64,000 nucleotides of DNA from Flintibacter faecis (GTDB lineage Bacteria; Bacillota; Clostridia; Oscillospirales; Oscillospiraceae): positions 62,001-126,000 of the forward strand of contig NZ_JACOPN010000004.1 in assembly GCF_014287875.1 (NCBI RefSeq), read 5' to 3'. Numbering within the stretch: the first letter of the stretch is position 1; the number at the start of each line of letters is the position of its first letter. The notes beneath the pieces are model-generated. The model searched no databases, was not told the DNA's origin, and worked only from the letters and a program-made list of their open reading frames with translations. This document shows, one piece after another, positions 16,793 through 25,379 of the stretch. A program made the position numbers and the translations under genes.

Positions 16793-17221
16793 ATGGTTCA
16801 AAATGCGATCGTAAAAAAAATCATCAGCGACGGTGTGGCAGAGGTCTCTCTGCTGCGGCAGATGGAGTGCGGCCTGCACTGCGACGGGGCCTGCGCCGGA
16901 TGCGGCCAGAAGCCAAAGGAAGAGATCCTGGCCCTGGCCAGTAATTCGGTGGGAGCCAAGCAGGGGGACGTGGTGGAGGTGACCCCCGCCGACGGGCGGA
17001 ATATCAGCACCTCGATCATCGTGTTCCTGCTGCCCTGTGTGGGCCTGGGCCTGGGCTATGTCCTGGGGCAAAGTCTGCTGAAGCTGGGGGATATGGCCGC
17101 CATGCTCACGGCAGCTGTGGGGCTGGTGGTGGGCTTTCTCCCCGCCGTGCTGCTCAATCGGGCTATGACCCGCAGCCAAAAGCCGGAGTTTCAAATCTTG
17201 AAGCGGCTTACCCGCAGCTAA
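16793..17221 (+). CDS. SoxR-reducing-system / RseC family protein
   Basis: 142 residues. The N-terminal part has a Cys cluster (CGLHCDGACAGCG) matching the RseC pattern. Two transmembrane helices follow (about 73-93 and 100-122), separated by a short loop. RseC is linked to the Rnf/Rsx electron-transfer complex and SoxR reduction in Proteobacteria; in clostridia homologues are common but their partner is not settled. It starts 40 bases after cdaR with GGAGG upstream, and DUF5685 follows after 4 bases. Confidence 0.82.
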   Translation: MVQNAIVKKIISDGVAEVSLLRQMECGLHCDGACAGCGQKPKEEILALASNSVGAKQGDVVEVTPADGRNISTSIIVFLLPCVGLGLGYVLGQSLLKLGDMAAMLTAAVGLVVGFLPAVLLNRAMTRSQKPEFQILKRLTRS

Positions 17222-17225
17222 GGGC

Positions 17226-18092
17226 GTGTTTGGCTATGTTCGCCCAGTGCGGCCGGAGCTAAAGTGCAGGGACTTTGATCTCTACCGGGCCACCTACTGT
17301 GGCCTGTGCCGCTGCCTGCGGCGGCGCTTCGGCCTGATCGCCCCCATGCTGCTGAATTTTGATTTCACCTTTCTGGCCCTGCTGCTGTGGCAGCCGGAGG
17401 AGACGTTTGCCCCCTGCCGGGGCCGGTGTCACGCCAACCTGCTGGTGAAAAAGCCCATGTGCCCGGACAGCCCCGCCCTGGAGCTGGCAGCGGACGAGAG
17501 CGTGATCCTGGCCTGGTGGCAGCTGCAGGATGCGGCGAAGGACGGGGACAAGCTGGGCGGACTGCCTGCCCGACTCCTGGGAGGACTTTTGACCCCGGCC
17601 TACCGCAAGGCGGCCCGGTCAAGGCCGGAGTTTGACCGGACGGTGAAGACCTGCCTGGAGGAGCTGGACACCCTGGAACGGGAAAACTGCCCCTCTATGG
17701 ACCGGGCGGCGGACACCTTTGCCAGGCTGCTGCAAAGCGCCGCTCCGGCGGAGGACCCCCGATACCGGGTGCTGGAGCAGCTGCTCTATCACCTGGGCCG
17801 CTGGATCTATTTGATCGACGCCCGGGACGACCTGGCGGAGGACCTGGCTGACAGGCGGTACAACCCCGTGGCGGCCCGGTTCGGCCCGAAGGGGAACGAC
17901 GGACTGTTGAAGCAGACGCTGGATGCCTCGTTGGACCGCATCGGCGCGGCCTTTCAGCTGGGGGACTTCGGCTGCCGGACGGCCCTGCTGGAGAATCTGA
18001 TCTATCTGGGGCTCCCCCTGGTGCAGCGGGCCGTATTTGATGGCAGCTGGACCGAGATAAAAAAACAAAAGATATGGAGTAGAGGCCAATGA
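17226..18092 (+). CDS. DUF5685 family protein
   Basis: 288 residues of unknown function. The N-terminus, [20 protein letters not shown], and the following [13 protein letters not shown] form a Cys-rich motif, with two further Cys in CRGRCHAN near residue 63, suggesting metal binding. The rest is mostly helical, including a segment reading [20 protein letters not shown] that resembles the acidic metal-binding helices of prenyl-synthase-like folds; that resemblance is only by eye. GTG start with a weak upstream site. It overlaps the J-domain gene by four bases (ATGA). Probable partner of that chaperone. Confidence 0.75.
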   Translation: MFGYVRPVRPELKCRDFDLYRATYCGLCRCLRRRFGLIAPMLLNFDFTFLALLLWQPEETFAPCRGRCHANLLVKKPMCPDSPALELAADESVILAWWQLQDAAKDGDKLGGLPARLLGGLLTPAYRKAARSRPEFDRTVKTCLEELDTLERENCPSMDRAADTFARLLQSAAPAEDPRYRVLEQLLYHLGRWIYLIDARDDLAEDLADRRYNPVAARFGPKGNDGLLKQTLDASLDRIGAAFQLGDFGCRTALLENLIYLGLPLVQRAVFDGSWTEIKKQKIWSRGQ

Positions 18093-18700
18093 AAGACCCG
18101 TACAGCGTCCTGGGCGTGAGCCAGAGCGCCAGCGACGACGAGATCAAAAAGGCATATCGGGAGCTGGCGCGGAAGTATCACCCGGACAACTATCAGAATA
18201 ACCCCCTGGCCGACCTGGCTGAGGAGAAAATGAAAGAGATCAACGAGGCCTATGATGCCATCACCAAGCAGCGCGCCGGGGGCGGCGGCTATCAGCAGCA
18301 GCCCGCCGGCGGCAGCTACGGCGGGGCCTATCAGACCGGCTATTCTGCCGGCGGGGCGGGCAGCAATCCCACCTATGCCCGGGTGCGGAACCTGATCAAC
18401 GCCGGGGACCTGTCCGGGGCGGAGCGCCTGCTGTATGAGGTGCCCCAGAAGAGCGGCGAGTGGTATTTTCTCAGCGGCAGCATCGCCTATCGCAAGGGTT
18501 GGCTGGACGAGGCGGCCCAGAATTTCACCCTGGCCGTGCAGATGGAGCCGGGAAATATGGAGTATCGCCAGGCCCTGGCCATGCTCCAGCAGCGGAGCGG
18601 GGGCTATCGGCCCTACGGCACCGGCACCACAGTGGACGGCCTGGACTGCTGCACCACCATGCTGTGTCTGAACTGCCTGTGCGGCGGAGGTTCCTGCTGA
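18089..18700 (+). CDS. J domain-containing protein with Cys-rich tail
   Basis: 203 residues. A complete J domain occupies about 1-65, with the HPD tripeptide in KYHPDNYQN, so it should stimulate an Hsp70 (DnaK). A Gly/Tyr/Gln-rich linker (about 66-90) and a TPR-like helical region (about 92-170) follow. The C-terminus carries six cysteines ([17 protein letters not shown]), which may bind metal or a lipid. It lacks the zinc fingers of true DnaJ. It is coupled to DUF5685 upstream, and the membrane protein gene begins at the next base after its stop. Confidence 0.85.
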   Translation: MKDPYSVLGVSQSASDDEIKKAYRELARKYHPDNYQNNPLADLAEEKMKEINEAYDAITKQRAGGGGYQQQPAGGSYGGAYQTGYSAGGAGSNPTYARVRNLINAGDLSGAERLLYEVPQKSGEWYFLSGSIAYRKGWLDEAAQNFTLAVQMEPGNMEYRQALAMLQQRSGGYRPYGTGTTVDGLDCCTTMLCLNCLCGGGSC

Positions 18701-19216
18701 ATGCGCACGAAAATGTCCCGGGGCAGAAGCGGCCGCACCGCCCTGGGCGGAGTGTTGGCGGCGGTAAGTCTGGCCCTGCTGTGGGTGGCGGGGATGGCCC
18801 CCTCGGGCCGGCTGGGTCTGGCCGCACTGGCGGGTCTGGGCCCAGTGGCGGCGGTACTGACGGCGGGGAGAGCGGCGGGCTATCTGTGCTGGGCCGCCTC
18901 CGGCACACTGGGACTGCTGCTGACCCCAGACAAGGGGGTCGCCGCCCTGTATCTGGCCTTTTTCGGACTGTATCCCGTGGTAAAGGCCCGGCTGGAGTCC
19001 ATGGACCGCCGGTGGGCGGAGTGGGCCCTGAAGCTGATTTATTTCAACGGGGTGCTTACGGGGTTCGTGGCGCTGTTCCAGCAGCTGATCTTCCCCGTCC
19101 TGCCTAATTGGATGACCGGCCTGCCCGTGCTGTACGGGCTGGGAAATCTGGTCTTCGTTTTATATGACGTGGGCCTGTCCCGGCTGATCGCTTTATTGCT
19201 GCGCCGTCTGCCCTGA
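18701..19216 (+). CDS. uncharacterised integral membrane protein
   Basis: 171 residues. A short basic N-terminus is followed by about five hydrophobic segments (roughly 15-31, 36-52, 56-72, 75-90 and 111-150), ending in a basic tail. I do not recognise the family. It starts immediately after the J-domain gene stop, so it very likely belongs to the same operon (RseC-like, DUF5685, J-domain, membrane protein) and might be the membrane partner of that group. Confidence 0.65.
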   Translation: MRTKMSRGRSGRTALGGVLAAVSLALLWVAGMAPSGRLGLAALAGLGPVAAVLTAGRAAGYLCWAASGTLGLLLTPDKGVAALYLAFFGLYPVVKARLESMDRRWAEWALKLIYFNGVLTGFVALFQQLIFPVLPNWMTGLPVLYGLGNLVFVLYDVGLSRLIALLLRRLP

Positions 19217-19262
19217 CAGAGGACGCAGCCCTTCATATACACACAAAAGGAGAGTGACCGAT

Positions 19263-20141
19263 GTGGTCAAGAGCATGACCGGCTATGGCCGGGCAGAGGA
19301 GACGGTAAACGGCTGCACCATCACGGTGGAGCTGCGTTCGGTGAATAACCGCTATCTGGACTGCAACATCCGCCTGCCCCGCCTCTACCTGTTCGCAGAG
19401 GAGGCCATGAAGGCCCGCATTCAAAATGCTATTTCCCGGGGAAAGGTGGACGTGTTCGTCACCCTGGACAACGCCGGGGCGGAGAAGGTCCAGGTGTCGG
19501 TGAACAAGCCGGTGGCCGATGGATACTATGCAGCCCTGAAGCAGCTGGCGGCGGACTATGACTTAGAAGGGGACATCTCCGTGTCCCTGCTGTCCCGCTT
19601 CCCCGACGTGCTGCTGGCGGAGAAGGCGGAGGAGGACGTGGAGCAGATGGCAAAAGACATCTGTTCGGTATTGGACCGGGCTCTGGCCGACTTTGACCAG
19701 ATGCGCAGCCGGGAGGGCCAGCGGCTGAAGGACGATGTGCTCAGCCGGGCCAGGACCATCGAGGACAAGGTGGCCCTGGTGGAGAAGCGCTCCCCCCAGA
19801 CGGTGGCGGAGTACCGCACCAAGCTGGAGGCCCGGATGACCGAGGTGCTGTCCAACACCCAGCTGGACCCCGCCCGCATCCTCACCGAGGCGGCCATTTT
19901 CGCCGACAAGGTGGCCGTGGACGAGGAGACCGTCCGTCTCCGCAGCCACATCGGCCAGCTGCGGGAGATGCTGGATAAGGGCGGCGCCACCGGGCGGAAG
20001 CTGGACTTTTTGATCCAGGAGTTCAACCGGGAGGCCAACACCATCGGCTCTAAGTGCAGCGACATTGACATTGCCCGCCATGTGGTGGACATCAAGGCCG
20101 AGATCGAGAAGATCCGGGAGCAGGTCCAGAACATCGAGTAA
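19263..20141 (+). CDS. YicC/YloC family endoribonuclease
   Basis: 292 residues, full family length. The N-terminus KSMTGYGRAE and the segment VELRSVNNRYLD are diagnostic, as is the C-terminal GRKLDFLIQEFNREANTIGS. YicC of E. coli is an endoribonuclease affecting small-RNA turnover. GTG at 19263 is preferred: AAGGAGAG lies 8 bases upstream and it gives the standard N-terminus; GTG at 19254 is in frame but abuts the Shine-Dalgarno site. remA follows after 12 bases. Confidence 0.93.
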   Translation: MVKSMTGYGRAEETVNGCTITVELRSVNNRYLDCNIRLPRLYLFAEEAMKARIQNAISRGKVDVFVTLDNAGAEKVQVSVNKPVADGYYAALKQLAADYDLEGDISVSLLSRFPDVLLAEKAEEDVEQMAKDICSVLDRALADFDQMRSREGQRLKDDVLSRARTIEDKVALVEKRSPQTVAEYRTKLEARMTEVLSNTQLDPARILTEAAIFADKVAVDEETVRLRSHIGQLREMLDKGGATGRKLDFLIQEFNREANTIGSKCSDIDIARHVVDIKAEIEKIREQVQNIE

Positions 20142-20153
20142 GGAGGCGGGCGG

Positions 20154-20426
20154 ATGAAGCTCATCAACATCGGGTTTGGAAACATGGTGGCCGCAGGGCG
20201 GCTCATCGCCATCGTCAGCCCGGACTCCGCCCCCATCAAGCGCATGGTGCAGGAGGCCCGGGACCGGGGCGTGCTCATTGACGCCACCTATGGCCGCCGC
20301 ACCAGGGCGGTGCTCATTATGGACAACGACCATCTGGTGCTGTCCGCCCTCCAGCCGGAGACGGTGTCCAACCGTCTGGCCGGGGAGAAGGACGGCGGAG
20401 AAGAGGAGGAAGCGGAATGGGAGTAA
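20154..20426 (+). CDS. remA: extracellular matrix regulator RemA (DUF370)
   Basis: 90 residues. It has the RemA core [20 protein letters not shown], then [14 protein letters not shown] and the basic loop [13 protein letters not shown]. In Bacillus subtilis RemA is a ring-forming DNA-binding protein that activates biofilm matrix genes. Here the acidic C-terminal tail ([10 protein letters not shown]) overlaps the start of gmk by 10 bases. The order yicC-remA-gmk-rpoZ is conserved across Firmicutes. Confidence 0.9.
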   Translation: MKLINIGFGNMVAAGRLIAIVSPDSAPIKRMVQEARDRGVLIDATYGRRTRAVLIMDNDHLVLSALQPETVSNRLAGEKDGGEEEEAEWE

Positions 20427-21031
20427 AAAAGAAGATCAAAGGACAGCTGATCGTGCTGTCCGGCCCCTCTGGCGTGGGCAAAAGCACGGTGATCGCCGAG
20501 CTGATGGGCCAGCGGGACAACATCTATTTCTCCGTGTCCTACACCACCCGGCAGCCCCGGGTGGGGGAGCAGGACGGCGTGAACTATAACTTTGTGGACC
20601 GGGCCGAATTTGAGCGGATGATCGCCGACAACGAGCTGTTGGAGTATGCCGAGTATGTAAATAATTACTACGGCACCTCTTTAAAGGCCATCCGGGATCA
20701 GCTGGACGCAGGCCACGACGTGCTGCTGGACATCGAGGTCCAGGGTGCGGCCAAGGTGCGGGAGCGCTGCCCCGATGCCCTGTTCATCTTCATCATCCCG
20801 CCCTCCTTCGAGGAGCTGTCCCGCCGTCTCCATGGCCGGAACACCGACAGCGAGGACGTGATCGCCGGGCGGCTGGAGAAGGCCAGGATCGAGTTCCGGG
20901 AGATCCCCAAGTATGACTATCTGGTCATCAACGACAAGGTCTCCAACGCCGTGGGTGAGATCGAGGCCATCATGACCGCAGCGGAGTGCCGCGTGGACAA
21001 CAGAAGTCAGATCCTGTCCCAGTTCGCCTGA
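20417..21031 (+). CDS. gmk: guanylate kinase
   Basis: 204 residues. It converts GMP to GDP with ATP and is needed for GTP supply. The P-loop GPSGVGKST is near the N-terminus, followed by the GMP-binding segment [19 protein letters not shown] and the LDIEVQGA strand. Length and motifs are standard. It lies in the remA-gmk-rpoZ group, overlapping remA. Confidence 0.96.
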   Translation: MGVKKKIKGQLIVLSGPSGVGKSTVIAELMGQRDNIYFSVSYTTRQPRVGEQDGVNYNFVDRAEFERMIADNELLEYAEYVNNYYGTSLKAIRDQLDAGHDVLLDIEVQGAAKVRERCPDALFIFIIPPSFEELSRRLHGRNTDSEDVIAGRLEKARIEFREIPKYDYLVINDKVSNAVGEIEAIMTAAECRVDNRSQILSQFA

Positions 21032-21083
21032 CACAGGATTTTTCAAAGACCGTTTTGGAAAAGAAGAAAGGAAGTTTTGCACT

Positions 21084-21314
21084 ATGATGCTCTATCCCGC
21101 AATGAAGGACCTGCTGGAGAAGATCCCCAGCCGCTATGAACTGGTAAACGTGGTGGCCCACCGGGCCCGGGAGATCGCCGCCGAGGCCGAGGCCGCCGGA
21201 GAGCCCTTGGACGAAAAGCCCGTCAGCATCGCCATTCAGGAGGTGGCCGACGGCAAGCTGGAGGCCCCCGAGGACCAGGAAAACGAGACGACAGAAGAAG
21301 AGACCCACGACTAA
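21084..21314 (+). CDS. rpoZ: DNA-directed RNA polymerase subunit omega
   Basis: 76 residues. The omega signature is visible as SRYELVNVVAHRAREIAAEA. Omega assists assembly and stability of RNA polymerase. The C-terminal third is acidic and variable. AGGAAG precedes the ATG. A hairpin follows immediately. coaBC, which often lies between rpoZ and priA in Firmicutes, is missing. Confidence 0.9.
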   Translation: MMLYPAMKDLLEKIPSRYELVNVVAHRAREIAAEAEAAGEPLDEKPVSIAIQEVADGKLEAPEDQENETTEEETHD

Positions 21315-21320
21315 GACCTA

Positions 21321-21358
21321 CAAAAGCAAGCGGAGGGGTCCCCCTGCGCTTGCTTTTG
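21321..21358 (+). terminator. hairpin terminator after rpoZ
   Basis: CAAAAGCAAGCG pairs with CGCTTGCTTTTG with an inner GGGG/CCCC stem. The T residues lie in the 3' arm and there is no separate T-run, so termination may be incomplete. Confidence 0.6.
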
Positions 21359-21410
21359 TGCTGTTCCTGGACGGGTCCGTCCCCATAAAGACGAGAAGGG
21401 AGTGACCGGG

Positions 21411-23873
21411 ATGGGACGCAGCGTTGCCAAAGTGGCGGTGGCCAAGGCCATCTATGCCATCGACAAGCCCTATGACTATCTGGTTCCCCCGGAGCTGGAG
21501 GGGACGCTGGAGCCCGGGATGCGGGTGCTGGTGCCCTTCGGCGGTGGAAACCGGGGGTCGGACGGCGTGGTCCTGTCCCTGGAGCAGGCCCCCGAGGGGG
21601 GGCAGGCTCTGAAGGCCATCCTGGCCCGGCTGGACGACACCCCGGTACTGGATCACCACGCCATTCAGCTCTCCCTGTGGATGCGGGAGCGGTATTTCTG
21701 TACGGTGTACGACTGCGTCAAGGCCATGCTCCCGGCGGGGCTGTACTACGCCCTGCGGGACTGCGTGACGCTGACGCCGGAGCACAGCCGGGAGGATATC
21801 CGTGCTGCCGTCCGGGGCCACGCCGGGGCAGAGCGCCTGCTGTCCCTGCTGGAGGACTGGGGGGGCAGCGGGGATATGGAACAGATCCGCCTGGCCTTTG
21901 GAGCCAAGGACCCCAACCCCTCCATCCGGCAGCTCATCGATGCCGGGGCGGCCGCCCTGGAGACCAGCACCCAGCGGGGGGTGGGGGACAAGACGGAGAA
22001 GCTGGCCCAGCTGGCCATCCCGGCGGAGGATGCCATGGCCATGGTCACCTCCCGGAGAAAGTCCGCCCCCCTGCGCTATTCGGTGACCGAGCTGCTGTGT
22101 ACCCTGGGCAGCGCCTCGGCCAAGGAGCTGTGCTACTTCACCGGGGCATCCATGCCCACCATCAAGTCTTTGGAAAAGAGCGGCATCCTCACCCTGTCCA
22201 GCCGGGAGGTGATGCGCCGGGCCCCCCTGGACGACGTGGCCCCGGCCCAGCCCCCGCAGCTCAACGGCGAGCAGCAGCGGGCGGTGGACGGCCTGGACGC
22301 CCTCTCCCGCAGCGGAAAACCGGCGGCGGCCCTGCTGTACGGCGTGACGGGCAGCGGCAAGACCCAGGTGTATATCCAGCTCATCCGACAGGTGCTCGCC
22401 CGGGGGAAAAAGGCCCTGGTATTGGTGCCTGAGATCGTGCTCACGCCGCAGCTGTTAAGGATATTCGCTTCACACTTTGGAAAGCGGGTGGCCGTCCTCC
22501 ACAGCTCCTTGCGGGCGGGGGAGCGGTATGACGAGTGGAAGCGGGCCAGGCGGGGAGATGCCGACGTGGTAGTCGGCACCCGCTCGGCGGTGTTCGCCCC
22601 CTTGCCCGACCTGGGGCTCATCATTCTGGACGAGGAGCAGGAGAGCAGCTACAAGTCGGAAAACGTCCCCCGGTACCACGCCCGGGATGTGGCCAAATAC
22701 CGCTGCGTCCAGCACAACGCCCTGCTGGTGCTGGGCTCGGCCACCCCGTCTCTGGAGACCATGCACCAGGCCAGGTCCGGGCAGATATCCCTGTTTCAGC
22801 TGCGGGAGCGCTTCAATCAAAAGCCCCTGCCGGAGGTCATCCTGGTGGACCTGAAACAGGAGCTGCGCCAGGGCAACGCCGGGACCATCAGCGCCAGACT
22901 CCGCCGGGAGCTGGAGGACAACCTGATGCGGGGGGAGCAGTCCATTCTGTTTCTCAACCGCCGGGGGGCCAGCCGCATGGTCTCCTGCGGGGAGTGCGGC
23001 CAGGTGCCCGAGTGCCCCCGGTGCTCGGTGAAGCTGACCTACCACTCCGCCAACGGGCGGCTGATGTGCCACCACTGCGGCTTTTCCCAGCCCCTGCCCA
23101 GGGCCTGTCCCGAATGCGGGGGCCAGCTGAACTTCATCGGCTTTGGTACCCAGCGGGTGCAGGAGGAGCTGGAGGAGCAGTTCCCCGGGGTGGAGGTGCT
23201 GCGCATGGATACCGACTGCATCTCCGCCGCCCACCCCCACGAGGAGCTCTTAGAGCGCTTCCGCAAACGGAACGTGCCCATCTTAGTGGGCACCCAGATG
23301 GTAGCCAAGGGGCTGGACTTTGAAAACGTCACCCTGGTGGGGGTGGTGGCCCCCGACCTGTCCTTATATGTGGACGACATCCGGGCGGGGGAGCGGACCT
23401 TCTCCCTGCTCACCCAGGTGGTGGGCCGGGCCGGACGGGGGGAGAAGCAGGGCCGGGCGGTGATCCAGACCTTCACCCCGGACAACGACGTGATCCGCTT
23501 TGCCGCCAAGCAGGACTATGACAATTTTTACGCCACGGAGATCGAGATGCGCCGCCTGCGGGGCCTGCCCCCCTTCCGGGACGTGATCGTACTCACCGCC
23601 TCCGGCCTGGATGAGGGGGCGGTGCTCCGGTGCTGTATGCGCCTGCGCCAGGCCATGGATCAGGCCCTGCGGGGGAGCGAGGCCCAGATATTCGGACCGG
23701 CCCCGGCGGCGGTGGCCAAGGTGAACAACCGCTATCGCTATCGCCTGACCCTGACGGGAAGGAACGACCGCTCCACCCGGGAGCTCATCGCCCATCTGCT
23801 GCGGGCGGCCCACCGGGATAAGGAAAACCGAGGGGTGTCGGTGTATGCCGACCTGGACCCCTACTATAGCTGA
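21411..23873 (+). CDS. priA: primosomal protein N' (PriA helicase)
   Basis: 820 residues. A 3'-to-5' DNA helicase that reloads the replisome at stalled forks. The N-terminal 3'-end-binding domain (about 5-105) contains VAKAIYAIDKPYDYLVP. Walker A is GVTGSGKTQVY and the DEAH-type motif is LDEEQESSYK. Cys pairs of the zinc-binding region are in CGECGQVPECPRCS and CHHCGFSQ/CPECGG. Later motifs include GTQMVAKGLDFENV and QVVGRAGRG. ATG at 21411 is preferred over GTG 21402 because of AAGGGAGTG spacing. Confidence 0.95.
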   Translation: MGRSVAKVAVAKAIYAIDKPYDYLVPPELEGTLEPGMRVLVPFGGGNRGSDGVVLSLEQAPEGGQALKAILARLDDTPVLDHHAIQLSLWMRERYFCTVYDCVKAMLPAGLYYALRDCVTLTPEHSREDIRAAVRGHAGAERLLSLLEDWGGSGDMEQIRLAFGAKDPNPSIRQLIDAGAAALETSTQRGVGDKTEKLAQLAIPAEDAMAMVTSRRKSAPLRYSVTELLCTLGSASAKELCYFTGASMPTIKSLEKSGILTLSSREVMRRAPLDDVAPAQPPQLNGEQQRAVDGLDALSRSGKPAAALLYGVTGSGKTQVYIQLIRQVLARGKKALVLVPEIVLTPQLLRIFASHFGKRVAVLHSSLRAGERYDEWKRARRGDADVVVGTRSAVFAPLPDLGLIILDEEQESSYKSENVPRYHARDVAKYRCVQHNALLVLGSATPSLETMHQARSGQISLFQLRERFNQKPLPEVILVDLKQELRQGNAGTISARLRRELEDNLMRGEQSILFLNRRGASRMVSCGECGQVPECPRCSVKLTYHSANGRLMCHHCGFSQPLPRACPECGGQLNFIGFGTQRVQEELEEQFPGVEVLRMDTDCISAAHPHEELLERFRKRNVPILVGTQMVAKGLDFENVTLVGVVAPDLSLYVDDIRAGERTFSLLTQVVGRAGRGEKQGRAVIQTFTPDNDVIRFAAKQDYDNFYATEIEMRRLRGLPPFRDVIVLTASGLDEGAVLRCCMRLRQAMDQALRGSEAQIFGPAPAAVAKVNNRYRYRLTLTGRNDRSTRELIAHLLRAAHRDKENRGVSVYADLDPYYS

Positions 23874-23916
23874 TTTTTTGATTTCAACTGATTTTAACAC
23901 ACGAAGGAGAGTCATT

Positions 23917-24417
23917 ATGTCGATTCGTACCATTCTCACCGGCGAGGACGAGCCGGTGCTGCACAAAGCCTGTCACCCCGTGACCAACTTTGATCAGAAG
24001 CTGGCCGATCTGCTGGACGATATGAGAGAGACCCTGACCAAGGCGGGCGGTGTGGGGCTGGCCGCCCCCCAGGTGGGTATCCTCCGCCGGGCGGTGCTCG
24101 TGGTCAACGACCAGGACCAGATGCTGGAGCTGGTAAACCCGGAGATTTTGGACCAAAAGGGGGAGCAGGATGGCCTGGAGGGCTGCCTGTCCCTGCCCGG
24201 CAAGTGGGGCTATGTCAAGCGCCCGGAGTGGGTGAAGGTAAAGGCCCAGGACCGCACCGGCACCTGGTTCGAGGTGGAGGGCACCGGCCTCACCGCCCGC
24301 TGCTTCTGCCACGAGCTGAGCCATCTGGACGGCCACCTGTACAGCGAGCTGTGCGACCGGCTGTATACCAGCGACGAGCTGGACGAGCTCATGGAAGCTC
24401 AGGAGACGGAAGAATGA
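23917..24417 (+). CDS. def: peptide deformylase
   Basis: 166 residues. It removes the formyl group from the N-terminal Met of new proteins. The three metal-site motifs are intact: GVGLAAPQVG, EGCLSLPG (metal Cys) and HELSHLDG (HExxH). ATG at 23917 follows AAGGAGAG. The stop overlaps fmt by four bases, pairing deformylation with Met-tRNA formylation as is usual. Confidence 0.96.
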   Translation: MSIRTILTGEDEPVLHKACHPVTNFDQKLADLLDDMRETLTKAGGVGLAAPQVGILRRAVLVVNDQDQMLELVNPEILDQKGEQDGLEGCLSLPGKWGYVKRPEWVKVKAQDRTGTWFEVEGTGLTARCFCHELSHLDGHLYSELCDRLYTSDELDELMEAQETEE

Positions 24418-25340
24418 GAATTGTATTTATGGGCACCCCGGACTTCGCCGTCCCCTCCCTGGAGGCCCTGGTGGCCGCCGGACATGAGGTGTGCGGCGTG
24501 TTCAGCCAGCCGGACAAGCCGGTGGGCCGCCACCAGAATAAGACGAAGCCTACGCCGGTAAAAACCAGCGCTCTGGCCCACGGCATCCCCGTGTTCCAGC
24601 CCGAGACTCTGCGGGACGGCACCGCCCTGGCGCAGCTGAAGGAGCTGGCCCCGGAGCTGGTGGTGGTGGCCGCCTATGGCCGGGTGCTGCCCGATGAGAT
24701 GCTTTCGCTGCCCCCCAAGGGCTGCATCAACGTCCACTCGTCCCTGCTGCCCAAGTATCGTGGCTCCGCCCCCATCCACTGGGCGGTGGTGAACGGGGAC
24801 AAGGAGACGGGCGTGACCATCATGCACATGGCCCACGAGCTGGATGCCGGGGACATCATCGCCCAGGTGCGCACCCCCATCGGCCCGGATGAGACGGTGG
24901 GGCAGGTCCACGACCGGCTGGCCCGGTTGGGCGGGGAACTGCTGGTGCAGGTGACGGCGGACATTGCCGCCGGAACGGCCCGGCGCACCCCTCAGGACCC
25001 GGAGCAGGTGACCTATGCCCCCATGCTGTCCCGGGCCCTTTCGCCCATCGACTGGAACATGAGCGCCAAGGCCATCCACGATAAAATTCGGGGTCTGGAC
25101 CCCTGGCCCGCCACCTCCACAGATATTCTGACGGGCCAGCCGGTAAAGGTTTTTGCCTCCCGGCTGACGGGACAGAACACAGCAAGAACTCCCGGTACCG
25201 TGCTGGCCGCCGGGAAGGAGGGCATCGACGTGGCCTGCGGCGACGGAGCCGTGCTGCGGATCTTAGAACTGCAGGCCCCGGGCAGCCGACGGATGGCAGC
25301 GGCGGACTATCTCCGGGGCCACCCCATTTCCATCGACTGA
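24414..25340 (+). CDS. fmt: methionyl-tRNA formyltransferase
   Basis: 308 residues. It formylates initiator Met-tRNA using 10-formyl-THF. The N-terminus is MRIVFMGTPDFAVPSLEAL. The formyl-THF binding and catalytic region contains INVHSSLLPKYRGSAPIHWA, with HELDAGDII following. The C-terminal tRNA-binding domain begins near residue 205. Start overlaps def (ATGA). Confidence 0.96.
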   Translation: MRIVFMGTPDFAVPSLEALVAAGHEVCGVFSQPDKPVGRHQNKTKPTPVKTSALAHGIPVFQPETLRDGTALAQLKELAPELVVVAAYGRVLPDEMLSLPPKGCINVHSSLLPKYRGSAPIHWAVVNGDKETGVTIMHMAHELDAGDIIAQVRTPIGPDETVGQVHDRLARLGGELLVQVTADIAAGTARRTPQDPEQVTYAPMLSRALSPIDWNMSAKAIHDKIRGLDPWPATSTDILTGQPVKVFASRLTGQNTARTPGTVLAAGKEGIDVACGDGAVLRILELQAPGSRRMAAADYLRGHPISID

Positions 25341-25379
25341 TGTGGATGTGAGAGAAGAGAAACGCGAGGAGGAACCACT

